This document shows, piece after piece, positions 35,601 to 48,880 of a stretch of 64,000 nt of DNA. The stretch covers positions 1,550,001 to 1,614,000 of the forward strand of contig NC_026657.2 of NCBI RefSeq assembly GCF_000004075.3, written 5' to 3'. Position 1 is the first letter of the stretch. Every line of letters begins with the position of its first letter. The stretch comes from Cucumis sativus. Taxonomy: Eukaryota > Streptophyta > Magnoliopsida > Cucurbitales > Cucurbitaceae. The notes beneath the pieces were generated by a model. It did no database searches, had not been told where the DNA came from, and saw only the letters and a list, made by a program, of their open reading frames with translations. A program made the translations under genes and the position numbers.

Positions 35601-38600
35601 TAAAAAGTTTTACTTCATATTTTGCACTATCTAGGGGAGACTGGAGAGAACTAGAATTCAAAGAGTATAACTTTAATGCCAAAGGTCAGCCCCTTTTCTG
35701 TGGTCATCTGCATCCATTGCTCAAGGTAAGAATACTCTTTGTATTTTGAAAAAAAATTAAAATCCTTCTTTTATGTAGAAATTTATTAGTTATGTTAAAC
35801 CACTTTAAGGAAGGACATGCTCGAATACTTACGATTATGCCAGTATCAATCAAATTAGCCTAAAAGCAAAATCTTACAATATTTATAGATAAGGATAATG
35901 AATTCCTTAGTAAGAACTTTAATTTACACATTTGGTAGTTATATTGTTAGGTTCTTTTGGTTCTTGTTTCATTTTCTTTCCCTTTAGGATATTGCATAGT
36001 TGAACATTTTTCTTCTTTTTTGTAACCAAGGAAATGTTTTTTTTTTCTTAAAAAAAAACTTTGCCACCATTGCACTTTGAACTTAGGCACAGGGACAGGC
36101 AGATTGATAGTTGACACAACACGATTCTTCTTTGATAATGCTTCACACCTTCCCATATTCCTTAAAATAATTTGACTAGGTTGTAAATTTTCATTTCAGC
36201 ATTCACCGTGTCTAATTCTTTGATGTGTTCCGCGTTCTTCCATACACACCTTTAAGTCGATGAATATGGTTCACTTCACGATAATGGAGCCCAACTAAAA
36301 AAAGTGACTTCAACTGTACAAAATAGAGCCTATAAAGTAGTTACCAAAGATCTTAATTGAAGTCTGGAGGGAAACATGAAATCTAGATGTAGTTAATGTT
36401 TTAAAAAGCCCTCTTTGGTGTGCACCTAGGTTCAAGGCGCAGGTCTAGCGCGCTCACAAAATAAGGCGTGCCTCAGGTGCGAGCTTTTCGTGAAGTCCCA
36501 AGGCTCAAAGCCTTGGGCTTTGGCACATTTTCATTTTTTTAAGAAAGTAGTAATAATTAAGAGTTTTCCTTCTTTATTAACTAAAATAATCAAGTTTACC
36601 AAGCCTAAATGCAAAATTTCTAGTGTTCGAGGCCTTTTTTTTTTCTTACCATATTTCTACTTCAACTTGCTTTCTCTATATAATGTAATATTTTCATATG
36701 TAGTGCACCTCACAAAAAAAATGCCCACACCTTTTTGTGCGCCTAAGCTCTGAGGGCCATTGCGCCATGGGCATTTAAATACACTGGATACAATAAACTT
36801 TTGCTCCTCTTGACTGAATATTTTTTGAACTTTTAGGTCCGACAGCAAATAAAAAATATTTTCCGTCAGATGGGGTAAGTGATTTTTATTATGCTTATAT
36901 TTTTCTTTTACATTTTTTGTTTTAAATAGAACTTTACAGATGTAGACCTATATTTTGGTTTATGATTTCAGGTTTGAAGAGATGCCTACCAATAACTATG
37001 TTGAGAGCAGGTAGGAGTGCTCCACTGCTTCCCTTCTCAACCGATACGTTTTACATCCATAGTTTTCTTGAAAAATACTGTATATCTGTCAGGGCTGTAC
37101 AAAAGTTTATTATATTTTTTGTTCTGCCCTCGGAATAGATTTTAATTGTATTATTGTGATGTAAATTAAAAGGCTAGATTCCTCAAACATTTTTTTAAAA
37201 GCACACTTGGCTACTCATACCATAATATATGTTTATATGAACTCTATACATGATTGCAATTTTACTCATATGAACCTATGGCCATTGGGGATTTTTTTTT
37301 AACCCTCTGATGCTTGGGGATGGGGGATTTATAATTTTTCCTCTCTTTTGTCAATCTCTTTTGTTAATGAAAGTTTTTTTTTTCTTATAGTTTTTGAACT
37401 GTATTTGTTCGTGCAACACTTGAGCTTGCACTTTGAATCTAAGGAGGTGGTTCAATTGGAAAAGGAAATGGCTTGCCCAAACATTTTATCAAAATCTTAT
37501 TAGCATTTCTTTCTCTTCTGTGTGCACAGCTTCTGGAACTTTGATACATTATTTCAACCACAACAACATCCTGCCCGAGATGCACATGATACGTTCTTCT
37601 TGAAAGGTTTCTTCTGTGATTTCCGAGCTTTAAAAGTTTATATGTTTGGATTTTTTTTCCCTTAGTAGTTATTTTGTGTTACATCTGTAGCTCCTTCCAC
37701 CACAAGGGAACTTCCGGAAGATTATGTGGAGCGGGTAAAGCAGGTCCATGAGACTGGTGGTTATGGTTCCAGAGGGTGTGATATTCTGTTCTTCAAAACG
37801 TCACCTTTCTTTGTTTGATTGTTCCAGAGTTTTCCCCCCGTTTTGAAGTGCTTATTTTTATTATTGTCTCTTTCAGATATGGATATAATTGGAAAAGAGA
37901 GGAAGCAAATAAGAACCTATTGCGAACTCATACAACTGCGGTGACCTCCAGGATGTTATATATGCTTGCACAGGTAAATCGTCAGTTGATGTTTTGTATT
38001 TTAACTTCTAAGTAGCTTTTGATTAATAATTTAATCTGTGCTGGTCAGCATTCATTATTAAACACTGAAACATTGGGACTAGGAAGTTGGAGAGTCGTGT
38101 ACTTTTCTGATGTAACAAGTAGCTAACATTGTTCTTAGGAATTAGTAGTTGTTTGCCTTCTTCTGGAAATGAATGGTTCAACGAATCATTTATTTCTTAA
38201 GTCACTGAGTTCAACGTCTATTGTAGATGATTGCTGTGTGCTGGTTTACTTGTTTTTTGTTTCTGATCAGTTTACAATTTCATCTTAATGTTATTTTCTC
38301 ATTTGCCCCCAAATTATCTGGTCAATGTGTGTCCTTGAAATTCTTCTTTCATCTCAATACTTGTTCACAGAAACCATTTGCTCCCAAAAAGTACTTCTCG
38401 ATAGACCGTGTTTTCCGAAATGAAGCGGTAGATCGAACCCATCTTGCTGAATTTCACCAGATAGAAGGTATTTATGAATTATTTTGTCTCTTTTTTTGCT
38501 CTTAGTATAATTATCTTGTACTTTGAGTATTAGTCTCATTTATTATTATTAACAAAGAGGCTTGTTTCCGTTTGAAAAAAAAAAGGTATTTATGAATTGG

Positions 38601-40791
38601 CAAATACATTATTGGGTTATGATATAATACGTTTGAACTTTTTTCAATTCTCAATTTTAACTTCATCTATATAATAATATTTTTTTTTGAAAAGGTTATA
38701 ACAATGGAAATATAAATATAATAGAATATAAACTGCGATGCACGGTGAAACTTCCTCTTTCTTGCTTCTCTTTCATTCTTTTTAATTATATTCTCAAAAC
38801 ATTGTATATCTTTAGTTAGTGTTTGTATGCATTGTTACATCGTTTTCAATGAAAGCTTGGTTTCTCATTGAACAAAATCTTTTAGCTTTTCAACCATATA
38901 ATTTAGAAATGTTCACCTGTAGGTGCTTTGGGATCTCCTCATTATTTCATTTATTCAATAAAACATTTCATCTCTAAAAAAACTACAAATGTTATTCTGG
39001 ACATTATTTACGAATGTGATAAAAAACAGAGTTGAAACAATGGAGAGACGATTCCATTATTAGTATCTACTATGTAAATCTATTCAACATGTTGAGCTAT
39101 TAATTTAAAGTTCAATTATATACTTGTTTTAATAGGCAATTAAAACCTTATTCTTTCATATAAGCTAAATAAAAGTTTACGGACCGGTATGTGTGTGTGT
39201 ATTGACGATGACCAATATACTAAAATTCTCAGTTTTCAACATTCAATCGGAAATATAAATATTTGCCTCTGGTTTGTAGGGTTGATATGTGGTCGAGGAC
39301 TTACTCTTGGAGACTTGATTGGAGTGTTGTATGACTTCTTCTCTCGTCTAGGTAACAATATAATAGTAGTAAAATGTTGATCTATATATGCCTAATAATT
39401 TTTATAAGGAAACAATTAGATACTTCAACGGCATATTCTACTTTCAGGCATGTCCAAACTACGCTTCAAGCCCGCGTATAACCCGTACACGGAACCCAGC
39501 ATGGAAATTTTCAGGTGACAATATGATTGAATTTCTTTATAATTGCTGCTATGTTAGCTTTCACACCCTCCTAATGTTTGATGCGTTATATTTTTCAGTT
39601 ATCATGAAGGCTTTAAGAAATGGGTGGAAGTTGGAAATTCAGGAATGTTCAGACCCGAAATGCTGCTTCCTATGGGATTTCCAGAGGATGCCCGTATTAT
39701 TGCATGGGGTCTTTCACTTGAGAGGTAAGATTCTCGTGTCCTATTAAATTCCAAATACATTTATTTTTTGCTTGCCTCCAGCTCTGTGTGGTTGCCACAC
39801 GTAAAATTTTCACGAGGTTTGCGCTCTGATATTTAATGTTTAATCAACTTTTGGTCATTAGTTTTCAACAATTGGGTTCTTAAAGTTTCATTTTGATTCT
39901 TGAAGCCTTAAAATTGCAAATATAGCAATCAGCACAATACTTTAACAAATATAGCACAATACTCAAATATAGCACAATACTCTAACAAATATAGCACAAT
40001 ACTCTAACAAATATAGCACAATGCAAAAGAATCTGTAGATATAGCTAAATTTTGATCCAACTCACAAAATTCATCATTGATTGATAAGAGTTTATCAATC
40101 ATAAAGTCCACACTAATAGATTTTGCTATATTTTCAAAATTTTAAAATATATTTTTACACTTATTAATAACACCTAAAAATGTTGTCCGTTGCTATTACC
40201 CTAAAACTAATTTAAGACCTCGTTTGGTGCCTATTTGGTTTTTGATATTTATGTTTATTTTCTTCATCTTTTCATTTCTAAGGAAACATTACAATTTCCC
40301 AAAAAAGAATTTTTGAAAACTAAAAAAAATACTTAACTCAGTTGGGACTTTGAAAACATCAAAAACTAAATAAATATAATAAAAGAAAAAAGAAACTACA
40401 ATATTTTGAACTGGATACAATTATTGATTTGGGAAGGTCAATACCATAAGGATTAGTCTGGAAGTTTCAAAAGTTCATGGAGCAGAATTTAAAATGAACA
40501 GAATATTTATAATTCAATTAATGAATAATAAAATGATGCTTATTTTCCGTTGCATCTTGTCCTTGAACCAGACCAACCATGATTATGTACGGTATCGACA
40601 ACATTCGGGATCTTTTCGGCCACAAGGTATCCCTTATACTTTGTCCTAACTCCAACCTTGGATAATCAATTACAATGTAAACTGAACTAATCTGTGTTTT
40701 TTCTCCTCTTCTTATATTTCTCCAGGTGGATCTTAGTCTAGTGAAGAAAAATCCAATTTGCCGCCTTGGAATCGAAGCCCGAAGTGAATAG
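32606..40791 (+). CDS. FARSA: Phenylalanine-tRNA ligase alpha subunit, cytosolic
   Basis: Catalytic subunit of the alpha2-beta2 enzyme that charges tRNA-Phe. Eighteen exons in phase give 492 aa: 32606-32752, 33291-33413, 33642-33734, 33940-33996, 34875-34930, 35421-35513, 35635-35725, 36837-36874, 36972-37010, 37530-37606, 37691-37775, 37877-37973, 38371-38467, 39280-39351, 39448-39514, 39599-39724, 40572-40626, 40726-40791. Residues 1-140 are the eukaryote-type winged-helix region that binds tRNA (start [20 protein letters not shown]). Class II motifs follow: motif 1 around [20 protein letters not shown] (216-235), motif 2 around [20 protein letters not shown] (341-360), and motif 3 with [11 protein letters not shown] (444-454). 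No targeting peptide is seen, which fits the cytosol. The frame stays open upstream of the chosen ATG, but MAEEAI is the family's usual start. Several introns carry repeats. Length is normal. Confidence 0.95.
36405..36775. repeat. GC-richer dispersed repeat in PheRS intron 7
   Basis: The left part has words such as CACCTAGGTTCAAGGCGCAG and AAGGCGTGCCTCAGGTGCGA. The right part ends GTGCGCCTAAGCTCTGAGGG, then CCATTGCGCC. In between, CCCAAGGCT (36497-36505) and AGCCTTGGG (36509-36517) form a perfect 9-bp hairpin with a CAA loop. Repeats rich in GCGCC/AGGCGC words are common transposon remnants in dicot introns. The family was not identified. Confidence 0.5.
39917..40023 (+). repeat. 22-bp tandem repeat in PheRS intron 16
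   Basis: About five units of the type CAAATATAGCACAATACTCT plus AA, two of them (39983-40004 and 40005-40026, the last incomplete) nearly identical and others shortened to 18 bases. It lies in the last long intron, between exons 16 and 17. Confidence 0.85.
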
Positions 40792-41963
40792 AACTAAAGA
40801 AACGCCAATTTGATCTTTCATATTGGTTTTGTTTTGATCAGCTTAAGGCAAACTTGATCGATCAAATTCTCCTGCCCTAAAGTTGCTCTGAATGGGTAAG
40901 TACTCAATTCATTTACTTCTTAGGTACACGAATTGCATCCATCCACACTCTCTGTAACACACACTATCATTTAATGAATTGTTGAACAAATAGTAATTTA
41001 ATTGAAAAAAACAAATGCAACCTGAATTTCTTGTTTATACAGTTGAGGTTTCATATTCTTTTTATTTGTAAGTTTTGAAGGGAATTTGGAGGACAGTTGA
41101 AATGACATGTAGATTGGTTATTTGCTTCACCAAATGTTTATCGCTTAGATACCGTAATTGAAAAATGCTACTTGGATTTGTTTTTTCTAATGATGACTAA
41201 CTGGACATGGTTTCTTGTTTTACCAATATGTGGGTTGAAGTTGAAGGAATCGAACATTTGACCTCGGGCTTAATAGTACAAGTACTATACCTAGACCTAA
41301 GACCTAAGACCTAAGACCCAAGGAAATCATGAGCTTGGAGTTGTGAACCGCACTCATGGCTAGACCTAAGAAGCTTTGTAGGTTCTATAGGTGAGCATCA
41401 CTTTTATGTTTTGTTGAACTTTTTTCATCGGAAGCTAACAACACATTGAATCTACAATTTGACTCCTTGTCTTAAAAGAGTATTTAGTACATGGAGTTGA
41501 GTCGATAATTATTATAAAAGAAGAGTAGTTGAGCATGAAAAATGTGTTAATGGAAATAACGAAATAATAAATTTATTTAATTATTAGTGAACCAAATGGT
41601 TATTGAGTTCTTTTACCCATCAAACCTAAATTAAGTTGGGGAGGGGAGGGGAGGCAAGGCAAAGGACCCTACTAGGAGGGACTAACATTTATTTAGGGAT
41701 ATCCTATAAACTACCTAATATTTATTGATACTTATGAAAATGACCCCTTGAGGGTTGGCTCATCTCATACAAATCCCAACAAACAAAAAAGGGTACAAGA
41801 TCAGATCTACAGTAAAAGAAAATTTGGTAGATGAATGACTTTTTCCCTATTTTCAAGTGACAGAAAAGAAAAGAGATAAATTTGATTCTCTTCACTGATA
41901 GCTAAAAGACACATTTGTCATCCTTGTGATATGAAAATATTCAAAAGAAAAAAAAGTATCATA

Positions 41964-42008
41964 TATTATTATTATTATTATTTTATTATTATTATTATTA
42001 TTATTATT
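41964..42008. repeat. (ATT)n microsatellite
   Basis: ATT trinucleotides with one interruption (TTTT) after the fifth or sixth unit. Confidence 0.9.
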
Positions 42009-45000
42009 GGCTCTCTGTGAGTGGAAAAGATAAGTCCTCTAAGTGACTTTGTGAGCTTCAATAATTTATTTCCATCCTTTTAATTTGTATTGTTTTTGTT
42101 GAGAAACTTCTTGTTTGGATTTGGTCTCTAAATTGCTATCGGTTGTGAGTTAGATAGATAACTATGAATTTGATTCTTTTGGTTTGTAAAATCCACAAAT
42201 CATACTTGTTTCTGTATAAAAATAATAACAATAGAAAATGTCTAGTTTTCTTTGTTTTAACTCTATTCTACATCACTTTCTTTCGTCTATCGTCTATGCA
42301 TTTATTCTAATCATCCATTCATTTTTTGAACCATGATTTTAAAAGTAATTGTAATCGACTTAAATTATGAGTTTCACATGATATTCATGAATGAAATCTA
42401 CTATACAATTGCAAAAGTTTTTTTGCTGCCATTATTAGTTGGAATAAGACCACTAACAATACAAATTAATATTTGTCCTAAAATTAGTTGAAAATTACTG
42501 GGTAATTCATTTTTTTAGAGCATTAATTGTTTAAACTAGTAAAAAGTTGAATTAAAAATAAGAACAAATGTACTTTTTCCTTTTAAGAAAAGAAGAAAGA
42601 CGTACCCTTGTTTGATTGTTAAAATATATTTATGTTACAAAGTTGATAAGTTTTAGAGCAAGACAACACTTAATAGAATTTTAGTTCATATTTGTGAATT
42701 TTGGTAAAGTTTTCCAATAATTTGACATATGTGACTGATCAAATCTTTTTTATTCATTGGAATACAAATTTTAAAAGTTTTTGTCTACCGAAGAATTTAA
42801 ATTATTTACAAAATATAACAAAATTTTAAATTTTCTCAATGTCAAATGAACATAAGCTTTTATCGATATCTATGAACATCGTTAATAGATATTGATAAAT
42901 TTAAAATTTTGTTATATTTTGGTTCATTTATTTTTTTTGTATTGAAAAATAATAGTTCTAGGCTTAAAACTTTGAGGCTAAAAATAAGGTGATATGTATA
43001 GACCTTATCTAGTAGAAAATATGTCTATCATTTGGACCAAACCATTTGAAATATACGTAAAATATTTTTCTTCTAATTATATATAGAAAAATCAACCACT
43101 AAATTGTGGTCACTTTTTGCCACAATAATTAAATGCATACTATATAATATAAATATCACACACACAATATCTTTGAATTTATTGTATCTAGATAAATATA
43201 AAGTTAAAATTTTGATATTAAAGGATAAAATTCTTCTCAATCTTTCCAATTTTCAAAAAAAGAAAAGAAAAAAAAGATAATGAGACATATGAAGAATAAA
43301 TAGACAATTTCCTAAACCAAAGTGTTTGACAAAATTCTAAACCTCACATTTGAAAATGATGGAAGCTTTTGAAAAATTGCAATATTTCATTTATAATGAG
43401 GAGACAAATATATCAATATGATGATCTATGTGGGTCTTCACTAAAGTAATTTTAGGGGACATATTTGATCCTATTCCTATACCCATTTTCAAATTATTCA
43501 TTTTTGTTTTTTTTTCTAACTTTTCACTTTAATTTGGATTGTAAAATCATTGATATATGCTATCAATTTTCTTTTTTCTTCTTTCTTTTTCCAAATCAAA
43601 ACAATTTGTTTTTCGTATTCAATCTTCTAATCATTTCCCTTTTATACTTATTATAGATTTATAACTATATCTTACCTTCCTCGCTTAATCATTTTTGTTA
43701 TTCATTTTTAGAAAATATTCCCCCACACATATAAAAAGCAAGTTAGAATATTAGATTTTGTTCAATTAATTTGATCTTTGTACTTTCATGAGTTTAATTC
43801 ACATCTTTTTAATAGATCTTAAAATTAGGGGTATATGTAGTTAAAATCTTTATCATTATGAAAATATATTTACACTTTTTTTTTTCTATGTAACGATTGT
43901 ATATAGATCCAAATGAAACAAATTCTAAAGTACATCAACCGAAACGGTATTTTAACTAACTTAATGTTATATTTTAAAAATAATTTAATAATTATATCGG
44001 TAAATAATTATTATTTTAGATCAATTCACGATAGATTTGAACTTTTGACATTTTTATCAATAGTCTTGTATTCTATTAACTAGATTATAATATGTCTGGT
44101 TAGATGCAAGATTAATAAAATTGAAAAAGATATTTGAAAGAAATAATTAGTTTTGTAATATACATTCTACTATGCTTCTTGGAAATTATTTTACCAAGAA
44201 CACAAGTAGAGATCATATTCCTATATATATATTCTTCACTGTTGTTTGAAAATGTTGGCCTTTGAAGAGTCTTGAATGCATTATTGGCCACATGTTAGAT
44301 GCGTAGTCTAATCATATTTGACTTCTCCCTTATACTCTATGTTCATTATTTTATATATATATACACACATGTTTTCGGTCATGATTTAAAATACGATGCC
44401 AACCAAGACTTTAATGTCATTTATCTTATGAAAAATTCGATAGAAATTTTGATAAAATGTCTACGTTAATGAATAGTTTAGTATCTTATCATATTTATAT
44501 TGGCCACATATTGTTGTTCGTTTTTTTCTTTTTATAATTTTTTAATAGTGTAATAGAAACACAAATTATTCACTTACCGTAACGTTATTATTAAAATTTC
44601 ATAAAAATGTAAAAAATATCAATAAAGATATGGACAAACTTGAATATCAGGCTTATAATAACAATTTAGGCTGGAGAGAATTAAGATTGATCAAGAAAAT
44701 TATTAATTATAACGCATGAACAAATAGCCAATGAATTATTGTGAATGCATTTTCCACTTTTGTTCATTTATATATAAATATTTGTATTTAATGTCCCTTT
44801 GTCTCAAAGTTCTGAATTTTTTTAATTTACTACCGTACAAATACTTCATTTTATTAGATCCTTTAAATTACTTTTTGAATGAAATACTTTTGGTGCAATA
44901 GCTAGCAAATAATAATAATAACAACAATAATAAATTGTGTTAATTCATTAAAAAAAAAAACTTGCTTTTCACAATCATGAGGTAAGTTTCTTTTTATTTT

Positions 45001-45379
45001 TATGGCTAACTTTCAACTCTGTTATCATTATTATTCATCACGCAATGTAACTTTTATATATATATAATATAACATTATTCTAACAATGCACTTTTTAGTA
45101 ATCTTATGCCTTTTAAATATGTGTTTACACATTTTTATATTTAAGTGAAAGAAATTCATTTTTGTGTCCATGTTGTTATTTTTGTAATTGGGTGTAAAAG
45201 AAATTCTCTTTTACTTATTTGATTGTTTGAACTCTTTTCTTCTTGTTTTGGTCATATATAGGATTTTGACATTATGGTGGGTTGATTGATCGTATTTTCT
45301 TAATAGTTGTTAGGTCTTTTTCCAATTAAATTGTCTCGCTTTTGCTTTAGTGGGATGTGGAAAGAGATTAAAAACTTCT

Positions 45380-45870
45380 GTGTTAACGTTGAACGATCGC
45401 TTATGTTCTACTTCGTGTTCTAAGGTTTTGAACTTGTAAAGTTATCATTTTGCTGATCTAGTCTTTGATCAAAGACAAAAACATTGTGTCATTGACAAGT
45501 TGTTCAACATCATTTAAGAGAAAGAGTAGTAGTATTTAGTAGGGGCCTATATACATTATAGTGTTGAAGGTGAACGATATGAGGGAGCCTGCTATTATTA
45601 AGAAGAGTCCAATCAAGTATCAAAACTACTTAGGCAGAAGTCTAAATGATCATCCGTGTAGCCTAATCTTGTCATTTATTAAGATTACCTATTAAATTTA
45701 AGTTGCATACTTGTAATCCATATGATAAATTCTAGTGAACATTCTTCTCAACTGGGCAACCCCCAGAAATAGGTGTATTTTATCGAACTGGGTTAACAAA
45801 CAACCTCTTGTGTTATTTTCTTTTGTTGCATTTTTTAATTGTCTTGTAATAACATTAGATCCAACATTAT
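45380..45870 (+). mobile_element. Probable LTR-retrotransposon LTR remnant (Copia-like style)
   Basis: A block that is less AT-rich than its flanks contains TTCTAGTGAACATTCTTCTC, then GGGCAACCCCCAGAAATAGG, then ATCGAACTGGGTTAACAAAC, CTCTTGTGTTATTTTC and a terminal CCAACA. This order (a GTGAA word, a CCCC...GTAGG-like motif, an AACTGGGTTAA motif, then CTCTTGTGTT before the end) is typical of the 3' part of plant Copia LTRs as I know them. No internal region, primer-binding site or second LTR follows, so it may be a solo or truncated LTR. The left border is uncertain. Confidence 0.45.
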
Positions 45871-46239
45871 ATTGTTAGTAAATTTCAGTTGTTTCTTTTT
45901 CACATGTAGTTCAAAACTTGTTTAATTTTAGTCATAGTACTTTCAAATATTCAATATTAATTCTCCTGTTTTTCATAAATCTTCAATTTTGTTTTGAATG
46001 TTCATTTATTATTAATTAAAAAAATAAAAAAGGAAAAACTAGTTTTCAAAAGTATAGAATTATAAATTATGAATTAAGTGTTTTCCTTTTTAAAAAATCG
46101 GATAAAATTACAACAAAAATATTTTAAGAAAGCAAAAATAGTTTTTAATAATAAAGTTGTTTGAACAAATAAATTTACAACAATTTGAGAGAGAGAGAGA
46201 GAAAAAAAAGAAAAAAAATGTAGAAAAAATCACAAAAAG

Positions 46240-46291
46240 CACGTGAATATCACGTGAGAGAAAGGCTAGCTCCCTTTCCACTCTTTATAAT
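46240..46291 (+). promoter_or_regulatory. Paired G-boxes followed by a TATA-like box, no gene assigned
   Basis: CACGTG occurs at 46240-46245 and 46251-46256, centres 11 bases apart. TATAATA follows at 46285-46291, and a CT-rich stretch comes after. This looks like a core promoter pointing right, yet no protein frame follows. Confidence 0.35.
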
Positions 46292-48880
46292 ATCGATTCA
46301 CCTCATGACCTCATCCCTCCTTCTCCACCAAATTACTTTTCCTTTCTAACCAATTACCCTTTTCCAATTTCTTACATTTTATTTCGATTCCATATTTTTA
46401 TTTTATCGTAGAAAAAATCATAAAACATGAAAAAGAAGTAAATAACAAAATATCTCTATTGCAAATGTAATATAAATAGTAGGCATCTCAACTTATTTAA
46501 AAATCATTTAAAACATTTATTTACTAATTTTAATTTTTTTTCTAGACTATCTATCTATATTTTGTTGACATTTTCATCAAAAATAGGGTTAAAATAGATA
46601 AAATATAATATATAAAATAAATAATAATAATAATTTTAATTTATTGAAACAAAAATATGAATAGTATTATGGGTAGAGGGGTAAAAGATGTGTAGATAAA
46701 TTTAATGAAATGTTTATAAACTAATCATTTGCTTCCTCTACTCAAACTGTTCTCTCCTTTCTCATATACAAAATTTAACTCAATTAACTTATTAATATTT
46801 GTACTCTTTAAAAAAAAAAGTCTTAACAAACTTTATTATTAGTTTCTTTCTACATCTATAGTCTCCTTTACGTTTTTTAAACTAAAATATGATACATTCA
46901 AAGCATATTAATATGTTTCCAATTAATATTATAACTTAAAGATGTACTTTTTCTTAACAACACATATAATTGACATCACATTTGATTTGAATCTTACAAA
47001 CTATCAACAACTCTCACATCTTAGGTTAGTATTGTGTGATGCCAATTGAGATTATAAATGTGTACATTTCTATGTGAAATACTATTTGTTGCTTTGATGT
47101 TTCAATAACTTTCTACCTCGTCTGTCAGCTTGCACACCCATGACCATTTTTGTTGTCGTATCAACTTTTGAGTGGGATAGTCAGAGCTGCTATAAGCTTC
47201 ATGTCTAGTCATAAGTGACCTCAACGTCGACTTTTTCTTCACCATTAGATACTAAACTTTGCAGTACTTAGCTCACATAAAAATTAGCGAAGGAAGACGT
47301 AACATACTAAACTTTAGGTTTAACAAGTCAAACATTCATTGTAGTGCGAATTTATCTTGTTTACCATTTCTTTATTTAGACGTAAAGTAGTTGATTACTT
47401 AGGGTCCATGATTTTTCCTTGAAACAAAAAATTTCCTTTATTGTAAAATTTAACTTTCTTCTCTTTTATACTTTAATCAAAGGTAAAAGCAAATGATTAA
47501 ACTAAAAGGAACTTAACCTATATTATATTTTATGAGTTTATTTGAAAAACATACCAATAATTATTAAAGCAAATAGCTTTCTATGTTTTCATAAAATACA
47601 AATTTTCTTATATTTTGTTTTCATAAAACCCAATAATCAATTATCACTATACATAATTATATTATTGCTTTTTTCCCCCAAGCATTGAAAAAGGTTTGAA
47701 GTACTTTTCTACTTATCAACAAATACAATCCAACCCAAATAAAAATTATTATTTTTCTCTCTACAAAAGCCAATAATTGATCAATCCAATCCATATATTA
47801 AATAATTACACACATATATTTATATCCAAAATAAATTATAATTTTTTTAAAAATACATTTCCTTTAAGAGAGTTCTATGGGTAGTTGGCCCACATTAACA
47901 GTGAGAGTATACCACTAGGAGATGAAGCTTCACACACCTTATAATTAAGCTTAAAATACTTAAAATACAATTAACTAACTAACTACCATTATGAAGCTTG
48001 ATTAACTTCTCAACAACAAATTGACAAAAATACCCTCCATATATTAAATTACAATTAAAGAAAAGATTGATAGTTCTTAAAAGGGTAAAAAGTTCATTTT
48101 TTAATTTCTTTTAAATTTTGTCTCTTTTTAGTAAGAAAAAAGAATATTGTTTTTTGGGGGAATAATTATAACAATCATTGGATATTCATTAGCATATGGT
48201 ATTTTGTTGTATGTATATACAACACATCATGATTTAAAAGAAAGAAGAAGAAGAAAAAAAACTCAACCAACTAAATAGAGCCATACTTTCCTTTTCTTTT
48301 GAGATTTCCAAAATAAGTTCAAATTTCACAATCATAAGCAAAATATAGAAATCATGGAAGTCTCATTTATTATTTTTGTTGGTTCCTATGAGAATGGGCA
48401 TGAAAAGGGAGTAGATGAATGAAGTAAAACATATGAAGTTGAAAACTACTTTAAATTTTCATACATAATCCTCAATCAAAAACTTGAAAAAGCAAATATT
48501 TTTAAGTGTAAAACCTGGTATTAATTTTTGGTTGATTTTCTTCTCTAAGTTAGTGGAGTTTCCACAACAGAAATGAAGAGATTCATTGCCAAAAAGGGAT
48601 TTTAGCAAAAGAAGATTGAAAAAGTTGGATCTTTTAAATGGAAGAAAGAAACAACTTTTTTTTTTTTTTTTGAAATAATGATAAAAACTTTTTTTTTGGT
48701 TTTGGGTGTATGAGATATTCAATCAAAAGGGAAAGCAACTAAGCCAGTGCCTTAAAAAAGCAATTTTGACCTTTTAATAGTTGAAGCCTTTTGCATATTC
48801 TGTGGTCCGTGACATTATATTGAAGCTGGGGAGGCTGTGCTCATTGACACAACCTTCAGAACCCGCTGTTGAAATAAAAT

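Larger units (their letters stand above)
40792..48880. other. Intergenic, 8.1 kb, AT-rich, between PheRS alpha and APRR2
   Basis: Bases 40792-41100 are probably PheRS 3' UTR. A short GACCTAAGA tandem repeat lies at 41298-41322. An (ATT)n microsatellite is at 41964-42008 and a GA tract at 46187-46202. A likely LTR fragment covers about 45380-45870, and a G-box/TATA arrangement is at 46240-46291. Open frames are short and AT-driven. No gene is supported. Confidence 0.55.
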
